In this document: piece after piece, positions 16,431 to 22,706 of the stretch | Position numbering within the stretch: position 1 is the first letter of the stretch | How the letters are laid out: the number at the start of each line of letters is the position of its first letter | Assembly: GCA_001776905.1 (NCBI GenBank) | Contig: MFDM01000011.1 | Coordinates: forward strand, 28,949 to 69,736 | Reading direction: 5' to 3' | DNA length: 40,788 nt | From: Candidatus Daviesbacteria bacterium RIFCSPLOWO2_01_FULL_39_12 | Lineage (GTDB): Bacteria > Patescibacteriota > Microgenomatia > Daviesbacterales > UBA10151 | Translations under genes and position numbers: made by a program | Notes under the pieces: generated by a model | What the model saw: only the letters and a program-made list of their open reading frames with translations | What the model was told of the DNA's origin: nothing | The model's database searches: none

Positions 16431-18270
16431 TCCGCACCAATTCCTTTGCAAATTCTCTAGCTCGTCTTTCTGATTCCATTAATTCGTCATATTCTCTAAT
16501 CATCCTGGGACCACTTATAGTAGGAGCGTAAGTTCTGAGCTGATTTTTAACTCTTTCTTGCCATTTTGTTAAATCACCAATTTCATCTGCAGCAACCTCT
16601 AAACAACTATATAAAGAGGCTACCTCTTGTTGGTAATCATCACCTGTAACCTCAAAACAAGGCAATTGATCAAAATCAGCCACGCCTCCATCCCTGGTTG
16701 ATATAAGTATTGCCAGATTTGCCATCAACTTTTTCCAGAATGTCCCATCAGCTTCTGTGTTAATCCTATGACCATCATCATCTTTAACCCGGGGTGTATT
16801 AAAACCAATGTCTATCCCTGCCACCAAATATTTTGCCAGTTCCTCATCATAATTTTGGATAAAGTGTACTCTCTCTTTAAGAACCGGATTTGAATCGACA
16901 AGTTGCAGAATCCGCTGTAACTGCTCCTTCATAGGCTGATCAGTAGGATGTGCTTTACCGGATAAAATAATGTGAATATTTTTTGCCTCAAGTATCTCTA
17001 CCAACCTTTGAGGATCTTCATAAAGCATCTCTGGTCTTTTGTAACCAGCTATTCTTTTTGTCCAGCAGGCAATTTTAGCACCCTCAGGAATGACAACCGG
17101 TTGATTACATTGATCAATTCTGGCAGTTAAATATTCTCTCAGATCTGTTTTTGCCTGATCTTTCAACTGCCGCATCGTTATTGGATCTAAAATATCTACC
17201 TTTTTCTCATATCCATCCTCAAGGGAGAAATCTTCCTTAAAAATACCCATATCTTTAAAAAACCTTAAGAGCTCCGGTTGCACCCATCTTTCCGAGATAC
17301 CATTTGTTACTTGATGAAATTCAACAGGGGAACCATCCTCCTCCTTAAACATTTGGCTGGCAAATTGAGCGTGGACCTTACTAACACCATTCCTGACCCC
17401 AGAAAGCTCTATTGCCAAAGTGCTTAAATTTAACCGTCCTCCATGATTTCTAATCAGGTCCTGTAACCACTCTTTTACATCATCTGTTTCGAGATTTTTT
17501 ATTACATAATTTTCGAGTTGATCCCGGGTAAAAGACGCTTCTGCTGCATTTACCAATGTGTGATTAGTAAAAAGAGTTTTGGATCTGACTTGCTCTTTAG
17601 CTTCACGCAAAGACATTCCCTGTTTGCAAAGATAATCCATCTCAGCTAAAGGAACAAGCGCGGTTGGAGCTTCGTCAATCTGCACCACGGCAGGATTTAG
17701 TCCCAGAGCCTGACGAGCCTTGAATCCCCCAAATCCTAAAACAGCATCCTGGTATAGACGATGGTCAATATGGTTTTCTCCTGGATATTGATATTGCAAT
17801 CCGGACTCGTGGAGTAGATATATTGATAAGTCAGGTACTTTATATACGCCTAGTTTAATCTCATCCCCATTTGCTTTTATTGTAGTATCTAATAACCATT
17901 GATACCTCAGTAACCTTTGATAAGCTAAAGACCTAGGATTAACTGTTTCTGATGGTAAATCTTGCTGATAGAAAGCTTGATCAAGTCTCTGAGTCATTCT
18001 GAAGGGATAAAATAGAGAAAAGATTGTAAAATTACGACCCAATCGTTTTGCATCTATGGCTGTATCGCCTTTGACTATACCCAATCCACCGCCACCGGAG
18101 AGACCATAATCCATAAGATAAACTTCCATGGTATAATCAACCCATGGTCTCCCTGAAAAACTGGAGCCTAATTCCTGCTCTTTATTGACAGTTAATGCTA
18201 GTTCAGTGGGGTGGTATCCGTTACCGTCTCCAGGATAATAACCTCCATCTATCCCTTCTTGTAGTGGCAT
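16420..18270 (-). CDS. Divergent alpha-glucan (glycogen/maltodextrin) phosphorylase, GT35
   Basis: 616 residues, shorter than the roughly 800 of classical phosphorylases. GT35 enzymes release glucose-1-phosphate from alpha-glucans with PLP. Recognisable blocks: LFTNHTLVNAAEASF (usual TTHTPV...), FHQVTNGISERWVQPEL (VTNGVH...W), CWTKRIAGYKRPEMLYEDPQRLVEIL (RR...YKR), IILSGKAHPTDQPMKEQL (GKAHP) and AGIDIGFNTPR. The PLP region is altered: the usual EASGTSGMKAA reads TEADGTFWKKLMAN, although a lysine remains at the expected place. It could be a true phosphorylase or one with changed substrate. TTGACA-17-TATATA lies upstream. Confidence 0.8.
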   Translation of the reverse strand: MPLQEGIDGGYYPGDGNGYHPTELALTVNKEQELGSSFSGRPWVDYTMEVYLMDYGLSGGGGLGIVKGDTAIDAKRLGRNFTIFSLFYPFRMTQRLDQAFYQQDLPSETVNPRSLAYQRLLRYQWLLDTTIKANGDEIKLGVYKVPDLSIYLLHESGLQYQYPGENHIDHRLYQDAVLGFGGFKARQALGLNPAVVQIDEAPTALVPLAEMDYLCKQGMSLREAKEQVRSKTLFTNHTLVNAAEASFTRDQLENYVIKNLETDDVKEWLQDLIRNHGGRLNLSTLAIELSGVRNGVSKVHAQFASQMFKEEDGSPVEFHQVTNGISERWVQPELLRFFKDMGIFKEDFSLEDGYEKKVDILDPITMRQLKDQAKTDLREYLTARIDQCNQPVVIPEGAKIACWTKRIAGYKRPEMLYEDPQRLVEILEAKNIHIILSGKAHPTDQPMKEQLQRILQLVDSNPVLKERVHFIQNYDEELAKYLVAGIDIGFNTPRVKDDDGHRINTEADGTFWKKLMANLAILISTRDGGVADFDQLPCFEVTGDDYQQEVASLYSCLEVAADEIGDLTKWQERVKNQLRTYAPTISGPRMIREYDELMESERRAREFAKELVRITP

Positions 18271-18285
18271 AAACTATTCCGAGCT

Positions 18286-18314
18286 TATATATTAATCTTA
18301 CTCACACTTGTCAA
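18286..18314 (-). promoter_or_regulatory. Promoter of the phosphorylase gene
   Basis: On the - strand TTGACA (18309-18314), 17-base spacer and TATATA (18286-18291). The predicted start near 18279 leaves a leader of about nine bases before ATG 18270, too short for a normal ribosome binding site. Confidence 0.65.
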
Positions 18315-18331
18315 TATTTTGCAAATTTTTG

Positions 18332-18340
18332 TGGTAAACT
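18332..18340 (+). promoter_or_regulatory. Extended -10 candidate for thpR
   Basis: TGG-TAAACT (hexamer 18335-18340) has a TGn extension but no good -35; TTGTCA at 18308-18313 is 21 bases away. It predicts a leader of about eight bases before ATG 18355. The 14 bases starting with this hexamer are identical to those upstream of the PH-domain gene. Confidence 0.4.
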
Positions 18341-18354
18341 TTATTTAAAGCCAT

Positions 18355-18915
18355 ATGCGTTTCTTTATTGCCTTAGAAATTCCGAGTGAGAATTTGGCTC
18401 AGTTTCAAGCTATTCAAGCTAAATTGCATACATTAATTCCTCAAGCCGGACTGACTGATTTGGACAAAATTCACCTTACACTTGCTTTTTTAGGTGAACA
18501 ACCGGATCAGTTAAAAGATAAATTAGTGCAAATTATCCAAAAAGCAGTGGAAGGTATGTCCTCTTTTGAAGTTACTCCTGCCTATATTGACGGCTTTCCT
18601 AATATTCATCATCCGAATATTTTATGGGTGGGTGTTAAAGGTGATATAGATAAAGTTTTACTGATCAGGGAATATATCAAAGACGGCCTTGCTTCCCTGC
18701 ATTTACCGGTTGATGCGCGTAGGTTTGTCCCCCATATTTCCATTGCTAAATTCAGCAGTGAATTTTCAGTTGATAGAAACTTAGAAGCAAATTTGGAAAA
18801 AATTATGACCGAGAATTTAACCCCAATTCAAATTTCCTCAATTAAACTTTTTGAATCTGTCCTAAATAAAGGCTTCCATAAACACAATGCTCTAGCAGAA
18901 ATTAAGTTGCAATAA
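18355..18915 (+). CDS. thpR: RNA 2',3'-cyclic phosphodiesterase (2'-5' RNA ligase family, 2H superfamily)
   Basis: 186 residues, normal length. The two HxTx-type motifs that define the 2H phosphoesterases are present: HLTLAFLG near residue 42 and HISIAKF near residue 128. ThpR opens 2',3'-cyclic phosphates and can reversibly form 2'-5' linkages in RNA. The N-terminal MRFFIALEIPSE is typical. The gene starts after a short leader and is followed 17 bases later by a small unknown gene. Confidence 0.93.
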   Translation: MRFFIALEIPSENLAQFQAIQAKLHTLIPQAGLTDLDKIHLTLAFLGEQPDQLKDKLVQIIQKAVEGMSSFEVTPAYIDGFPNIHHPNILWVGVKGDIDKVLLIREYIKDGLASLHLPVDARRFVPHISIAKFSSEFSVDRNLEANLEKIMTENLTPIQISSIKLFESVLNKGFHKHNALAEIKLQ

Positions 18916-18932
18916 AGGAGTATAATTAAATT

Positions 18933-19208
18933 ATGGCAAGTATTGAAGATCTTTCAGGTAGAGATTATCCTCCTAGATTACCTCTAATAGATGCTGCCAA
19001 GGATTTTATTGATAAGATAGTGACAGCTCATCCTTTTCCCTGGGGTGATCGTAAAGGCCCACCTCACTACAGGGAAACTGCTGTTGGAGTATATGATTGG
19101 CCCGAAGAACCTAAAAGATGGCAGGTATTTTCAGGAAAAGTGCTTCACTGGGCCAGAGGCACTGAAAGATTTATTGATGATATTAACCATAACAGAATTA
19201 CTTTTTAA
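18933..19208 (+). CDS. Small hypothetical protein
   Basis: 91 residues, soluble, rich in aromatic residues and prolines (DYPPRLPL, HPFPWGDRKGPPHYRE, YDWPEEPKRWQVF). No family recognised. Two start signals compete: AAAGGAG at 18914-18920, twelve bases before the ATG, and TATAAT at 18921-18926, six bases before it. The gene could be translated from the thpR transcript or from its own leaderless message. Its 3' end overlaps the convergent asparaginase-like gene by 11 bases. Confidence 0.6.
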   Translation: MASIEDLSGRDYPPRLPLIDAAKDFIDKIVTAHPFPWGDRKGPPHYRETAVGVYDWPEEPKRWQVFSGKVLHWARGTERFIDDINHNRITF

Positions 19209-19710
19209 AAGTTAAGGACGTTTTCTGTATTTCCTCAAATTCACCTATCTCCTTATTTTTCCTTACATTATCCCAGTTAAAATATTTCCCATTCATAGCA
19301 ATATAAACACCAGCTGGAAGAATCTGGGCAAAAGCCAAAGCTGCCCCCAAATTAAATAATCCATCAGAACCTCGGAATACATAAGGAACAATTGCACCAG
19401 TAAGAACTACAGTCTTATTCTTTATTTTCTTAGCGAGCACTTGAGCAGTTTTTACCATCGTATCAGTTCCGTGAGTAATGATAATATTATCTTCGTTTGC
19501 TTTAAGACAACTTTGAGCAATTTTTTCTCTATCTTCTTCTGTCATGTCTAGGCTATCAATCATCATCAAAGTGTCAATGTTAACATCAACACGCGAACGA
19601 CCTAGTTCAAGTATTTCACGTAAATGGGTATCTTTAAAGAAGAGTTGCCCATCTAGATCATTATATTCTTTGTCAAATGTACCACCCGTAATGAATATTT
19701 TTATCTTCAT
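19198..19710 (-). CDS. Single-domain asparaginase-like protein
   Basis: 170 residues, about half of a type I/II L-asparaginase (near 330). The N-terminal domain is complete: the first nucleophile block FITGGTFDKEY with T11, and the second IIITHGTDTMVKTAQ with T82-D83, then VVLTGAIVPY. The C-terminal domain, which completes the dimer interface, is absent; the gene ends in frame after FEEIQKTSLTFKK. It may be a natural one-domain family or an old truncation. The conserved lysine of the second catalytic triad is not identified with confidence. TATAAT lies eight bases before the ATG. Confidence 0.82.
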   Translation of the reverse strand: MKIKIFITGGTFDKEYNDLDGQLFFKDTHLREILELGRSRVDVNIDTLMMIDSLDMTEEDREKIAQSCLKANEDNIIITHGTDTMVKTAQVLAKKIKNKTVVLTGAIVPYVFRGSDGLFNLGAALAFAQILPAGVYIAMNGKYFNWDNVRKNKEIGEFEEIQKTSLTFKK

Positions 19711-19724
19711 ATGGGGTAATTATA

Positions 19725-20558
19725 CTATCTTTCCAGATAGTAGATATCTTTTTTGTACCGATAATCCGTAAACTGGAACTCGCCTTTGCCATCAATTATT
19801 GCCTGGTAATCTTTGCAGTCTCTGCACACCTGATCTCCTTTAATACATACCCACATTCCGCCTTCTATAGCCTGCTTTAGCTCTTTGCTTTTTTCCTTTA
19901 ACCATTCCAGTTTAGGTTCCAGCGGATCCAACACTATATCTTTGGGGGCATCATCCCGATCCAGATACCAAAAGGAGGCAGCTGAAACTTCCTTTTCTAA
20001 ATTGGCTTCTGCCAAAATGGCATAAATATAAAGCTGGATTGGGTCTTTTTCATCATTTGCCCCGGTTTTAAAATCCACAATCTGTAAACTCCCATCCGTC
20101 TTTTCCCCCACAAAGTCAAAATTACCCATTAAAACCATGTTATCCAACAATGGATACTTGGGGAAAGTAATTGCAGGGGCGCCTTTACCCAATACCTGCC
20201 AGTTTTTGTAAAAGTTTTCCAGCATTTTCAAGCCTCGGCTGCCGAAATTACCCTCTTCCTCCCTGGAGGCAAATCCCCCTCTTTTACCTGTATATTTCAG
20301 CCAGAAATTTCTAAATTTTTGTATCAGTTGATCAGAAGTGGCCTGTCCCTTCATATCCAGAAACCATTTCACACTATCATGTACAGTTGAACCTAAAGAA
20401 AGATAAGGTGAGGCAATTTGCAACCTAAAACCAGTTTTCGGATCTTTATATATATTCTTAAGATAATAAGCCCTTGGACAATTTAAAAAATCCTTCAAAG
20501 ACGTATACGAAACAAAGATAGGATTTTTGATATATTCAAACTTAGGCTTTTGAATCAC
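19725..20558 (-). CDS. PD-(D/E)XK nuclease, RecB/Cas4-like, with probable iron-sulfur cysteines
   Basis: 277 residues from GTG 20558. RecB-family nuclease motifs appear in order: SYTSLKDFLNCPRAYYL, the histidine in STVHDSVKWF, the aspartate in LMGNFDFVGE, and LQIVDFKTG (the DxK core), followed by IQLYIYAILAE (QxxxY). One N-terminal cysteine (LNC) and a C-terminal CIKGDQVCRDC set could hold a 4Fe-4S cluster as in Cas4 and AddB. The likely role is DNA end processing or repair. No CRISPR or helicase genes are adjacent. TAAAAT lies exactly six bases before the GTG. The gene is divergent from the AbrB-Doc module and shares its control region. Confidence 0.85.
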   Translation of the reverse strand: MIQKPKFEYIKNPIFVSYTSLKDFLNCPRAYYLKNIYKDPKTGFRLQIASPYLSLGSTVHDSVKWFLDMKGQATSDQLIQKFRNFWLKYTGKRGGFASREEEGNFGSRGLKMLENFYKNWQVLGKGAPAITFPKYPLLDNMVLMGNFDFVGEKTDGSLQIVDFKTGANDEKDPIQLYIYAILAEANLEKEVSAASFWYLDRDDAPKDIVLDPLEPKLEWLKEKSKELKQAIEGGMWVCIKGDQVCRDCKDYQAIIDGKGEFQFTDYRYKKDIYYLER

Positions 20559-20564
20559 AAAGCT

Positions 20565-20607
20565 ATTTTAACACGTCAGTACATTGTCAGTACATTTGTA
20601 GTATAAT
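20565..20607. promoter_or_regulatory. Divergent promoters and tandem 11-base direct repeat (candidate antitoxin operator)
   Basis: GTCAGTACATT is repeated exactly, head to tail, at 20575-20585 and 20586-20596, about one helical turn apart. To the right TATAAT (20602-20607) lies six bases before the antitoxin ATG. To the left, on the - strand, TAAAAT (20565-20570) lies six bases before the nuclease GTG. A repressor on the repeats would cover the -35 zone of both promoters. Operator function is inferred; AbrB-fold antitoxins often control their own promoter. Confidence 0.6.
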
Positions 20608-20613
20608 AAATCC

Positions 20614-20850
20614 ATGGGAAAAGTATTTAAAAATGGCAATTCTTTAGCAGTAACAGTACCCAAAGCTTATGCTCACCAGCTCTCCATCAGAGATGGATCA
20701 CAAATTGAGTGGACAAAAACAACTCAAGGTTTAACCTTAACACCACAAAATAAAACTAAAGTCTCTGGCGTTGATCAAAAATTTGCCAAAATGGTGGATG
20801 AGTTCATTAAAGATCACAAAGACGTTCTGCAAGAACTCTCCCACAGGTGA
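20614..20850 (+). CDS. AbrB/MazE-fold antitoxin
   Basis: 78 residues. The N-terminal half is a SpoVT-AbrB swapped-hairpin DNA-binding domain (KVFKNGNSLAVTVPKAYAHQLSIRDGSQIEW). The C-terminal half (FAKMVDEFIKDHKDVLQELSHR) is the sort of tail that wraps a toxin. The stop overlaps the toxin start as GTGA. Doc toxins are classically paired with Phd-type antitoxins, so an AbrB-type partner is a hybrid arrangement. Leaderless transcription from TATAAT at 20602-20607 and autoregulation through the adjacent direct repeats are likely. Confidence 0.85.
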   Translation: MGKVFKNGNSLAVTVPKAYAHQLSIRDGSQIEWTKTTQGLTLTPQNKTKVSGVDQKFAKMVDEFIKDHKDVLQELSHR

Positions 20851-21245
20851 AAAATATCATTTTTCTTACAACCGAACAGGTTTTATTTATCCATGACCAA
20901 ATGGTTAAAAGATTTGGAGGCTCTTTTGGTGTACGTGATTTAGGCTTAGTAGAGTCTGCTGTTGCCAGACCTAAAGCTACTTTTGGCGGTGAGTATCTAT
21001 ATATTTCAATTTTTGATAAAGCTGCAACCCTACTCCAGTCTTTACTTAAAAATCACCCATTTGTAGATGGCAATAAAAGAACTGCATTATCTTCTACTGG
21101 TTTATTCCTTGAAAAGAATGGTTATAAATTGGTTAATCAACATAAAGAAGAAGTGGAATTTGCAATCAGGGTAGATAATGATAACTTAATTGTGGAACAA
21201 ATCTCCAAATGGTTAAAAGAGCATTCTGGTAAAATAACCAAATGA
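20847..21245 (+). CDS. doc: Doc-type Fic-family toxin
   Basis: 132 residues from the GTG that overlaps the antitoxin stop. The Fic core motif HPFVDGNKRTA (residues 70-80) has the Doc form, HxFx(D)xNKR, with H70, D74, N76, K77 and R78. P1 Doc phosphorylates elongation factor Tu instead of AMPylating targets; this protein resembles it in length and motif. No inhibitory (S/T)xxxE(G/N) helix is obvious, consistent with control by the upstream antitoxin. The stop overlaps the tsaD start as ATGA, placing a toxin in translational register with an essential tRNA-modification gene. Confidence 0.9.
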   Translation: MKNIIFLTTEQVLFIHDQMVKRFGGSFGVRDLGLVESAVARPKATFGGEYLYISIFDKAATLLQSLLKNHPFVDGNKRTALSSTGLFLEKNGYKLVNQHKEEVEFAIRVDNDNLIVEQISKWLKEHSGKITK

Positions 21246-22363
21246 TTATTTTGGGAATTGAGACCAGTTGTGATGAAACTGCTGCTGCTGTATTAACGAA
21301 TAACGATAATCGAATAACTATTTTATCCAATGTGGTGGCATCATCTGCTTCTCTCCAAGCTAAATATGGCGGGATAATTCCGGAACAAGCTGCCAGAGAA
21401 CAGATAAAAAGCATTATTCCAGTTATTGAGGAGTCCCTTCGACTCGCTTCACTCGCTCAGGGCAATTCTATTGAACTGGATGCTATAGCTGTAACCTATG
21501 GCCCGGGGCTAATTGGCTCACTACTGGTGGGAGTAGAAACAGCTAAGGTTTTGGCTACCACCTGGGAAAAGCCCTTAATTCCAGTAAACCACCTATTAGG
21601 CCATTTTTATGCTAACTGGATTATTCCTCCTGTCATTCCGGGCGAACGAAGTTCGCGTGGGAATCTTGATTTAAAAAAGATTGCCACGTCTCCGGCTTCG
21701 CCGGATCCTCGCAATGACAATTTGCGACTGCCTTCCTTCCCCTGTCTCGGTTTATTGGTTTCCGGCGGACACACAGATTTAGTTTTATTTACAGATCATG
21801 GTAAATATAAATATTTAGGTGGAACCAGAGATGATGCCGCCGGAGAGTGTTTTGATAAATGCGCCAGACTCTTAGGCCTACCCTATCCTGGTGGTCCGGA
21901 AATTGCCAAATTAGCCTCGCAAGGCCAGGCCTTGAGGTTCAAGCTACCTATTCCTATGAAAGGATCAAAGGACTTTGATTTCTCCTATTCAGGGTTGAAA
22001 ACAGCTGTAGCCAATCTTATGCACACCTCCGAGGTGGGCTTTGACTCCTCGGAGGTGAAACAGGATCTTGCAGCTTCCGTTGAAAATGCCATTGCTCAAT
22101 CTTTAGTTGACAAAGTTTTACTGGCCTTAAAAGTTTATCCTGTAAAAGATGTCATGGTGGCCGGAGGAGTGGCTGCGAATCAAAGATTAAAAGAGAATCT
22201 AGAGTCTAGAGTCAAGAGTCTAGGAAAGAACATTAAATTGCACATTCCCACGCCTCAACTTTGTACAGACAATGGAGTCATGATTGCCGCAGCTGCATTC
22301 TTTATTAAAAAGAGCATTAATCCTTTAAAGCTGCAAACAGACTCAAATCTGTCTCTATCTTGA
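21242..22363 (+). CDS. tsaD: tRNA N6-threonylcarbamoyladenosine synthase subunit TsaD, with repeat insertions
   Basis: 373 residues. TsaD moves the threonylcarbamoyl group to A37 of ANN-decoding tRNAs together with TsaB and TsaE. Motifs are intact: GIETSCDETAAAV, GPGLIGSLLVG, the metal histidines H117 and H121 (HLLGH), VSGGHTDLVL, RDDAAGECFDKCARLLGLPYPGGP, and CTDNGVMIA. Between H121 and SGGH the spacer is about 52 residues, against about 20 in the E. coli protein as I recall it. The excess matches an 87-base palindromic element read in frame (residues about 131-159). Smaller repeats fall in other variable loops. Start overlaps doc by ATGA. Confidence 0.95.
   Translation: MIILGIETSCDETAAAVLTNNDNRITILSNVVASSASLQAKYGGIIPEQAAREQIKSIIPVIEESLRLASLAQGNSIELDAIAVTYGPGLIGSLLVGVETAKVLATTWEKPLIPVNHLLGHFYANWIIPPVIPGERSSRGNLDLKKIATSPASPDPRNDNLRLPSFPCLGLLVSGGHTDLVLFTDHGKYKYLGGTRDDAAGECFDKCARLLGLPYPGGPEIAKLASQGQALRFKLPIPMKGSKDFDFSYSGLKTAVANLMHTSEVGFDSSEVKQDLAASVENAIAQSLVDKVLLALKVYPVKDVMVAGGVAANQRLKENLESRVKSLGKNIKLHIPTPQLCTDNGVMIAAAAFFIKKSINPLKLQTDSNLSLS
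21435..21462. repeat. TCGACTTCGCTC hairpin repeat, copy 2 (expanded core, in tsaD)
   Basis: Arms CCCT (21435-21438) and AGGG (21459-21462) enclose an enlarged core containing TCGACTCGCT and CACTCGCTC. It encodes the LRLASLAQG stretch of TsaD, a variable loop between helices. Confidence 0.65.
21632..21718. repeat. GTCATTGCGAG-type element, copy 2 (87 bases, in frame in tsaD)
   Basis: Begins GTCATTCCGGGCGA and ends CCTCGCAATGAC, imperfect inverted ends related to the element at 8416-8484. Inside are three further hairpins: GCGAAC-GAA-GTTCGC, a GTGGGAATCTT/AAGATTGCCAC arm, and TCCGGC-TTC-GCCGGA. The whole can be drawn as a cloverleaf. 87 bases equals 29 codons and the TsaD frame is kept. Confidence 0.8.
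21915..21937. repeat. Palindrome in tsaD (CGCAAGGCC ... GGCCTTGAGG)
   Basis: Imperfect inverted repeat encoding LASQGQALR. The protein length here equals that of ordinary TsaD, so this is substitution or coincidence rather than a clear insertion. It resembles the murB palindrome at 9383-9405. Confidence 0.4.
22024..22057. repeat. Perfect 11-base inverted repeat in tsaD
   Basis: CACCTCCGAGG (22024-22034) and CCTCGGAGGTG (22047-22057) with a 12-base loop. It encodes HTSEVGFDSSEVK, in a variable loop of TsaD. The arms are themselves partly self-complementary (CCTCCGAGG). Confidence 0.7.
22195..22222. repeat. Heptamer array (4 x 7 bases) in tsaD
   Basis: Units in order: GAATCTA, GAGTCTA, GAGTCAA, GAGTCTA, the reverse strand of the TTGACTC/TAGACTC arrays at 8976 and 30183. 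It encodes ENLESRVKSLG near the C-terminal variable loop. Confidence 0.8.
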
Positions 22364-22387
22364 CTTTTGCCTCAAAACATATAAAAT
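22360..22387 (+). promoter_or_regulatory. Promoter ahead of the small gene at 22453
   Basis: TTGACT (22360-22365) overlaps the tsaD stop. A 16-base spacer leads to TAAAAT (22382-22387). The predicted start near 22394 gives a leader of about 59 bases that opens with a stem-loop. Confidence 0.55.
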
Positions 22388-22395
22388 ATCCACTA

Positions 22396-22414
22396 TAAGT
22401 CCGAAAAGGGCTTA
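22396..22414 (+). other. Stem-loop at the 5' end of a predicted leader, or terminator of the tsaD operon
   Basis: TAAGTCC and GGGCTTA pair over seven positions (one G-U) around a GAAAA loop, followed by ATTTATT. If the promoter at 22360-22387 is used, the hairpin starts two or three bases into the message. If not, it may be a weak terminator for tsaD. Confidence 0.5.
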
Positions 22415-22452
22415 ATTTATTAAAACTGGTATTTTAGAAAGGATTGTTGATT

Positions 22453-22668
22453 ATGGCAGAAAAACTTTTAGGTAAATATGATGTTGATTGGTTGGGAAGA
22501 TTATATATAGAGGCCGAGCAAAGACGTTATTATCCTGTTGATTTTAATGAGGGCAGAATGGTAGTGATGACTAGTAGTCTTGTGTGGGATAGGGAGCAAA
22601 GAAGGAATTTTGAACCTTCAGAATTCCCTGCTAAAATTCCTCTAGGCAGACCGCATTTTGATAGATAA
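22453..22668 (+). CDS. Small hypothetical protein
   Basis: 71 residues from ATG 22453, chosen because GAAAGGA (22436-22442) lies ten bases before it and only one base before the alternative TTG at 22444. Soluble, acidic to neutral, with an aromatic-rich start (KYDVDWLGRLYIEAEQRRYYPVDF). No family recognised. One of the few genes here with a clear ribosome binding site and a long leader. Style and size resemble the unknown gene at 18933, though I see no real sequence match. Confidence 0.6.
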   Translation: MAEKLLGKYDVDWLGRLYIEAEQRRYYPVDFNEGRMVVMTSSLVWDREQRRNFEPSEFPAKIPLGRPHFDR

Positions 22669-22671
22669 ACG

Positions 22672-22700
22672 TTGACCTCACCTCCGGCTAGCTTTATACT
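22672..22700 (+). promoter_or_regulatory. Leaderless promoter of valS
   Basis: TTGACC (22672-22677), a 17-base spacer and TATACT (22695-22700), then exactly six bases to the valS ATG. The predicted start coincides with the A of the ATG. There is no ribosome binding site. This is the best single case for leaderless transcription in the window. Confidence 0.75.
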
Positions 22701-22706
22701 TACTCC

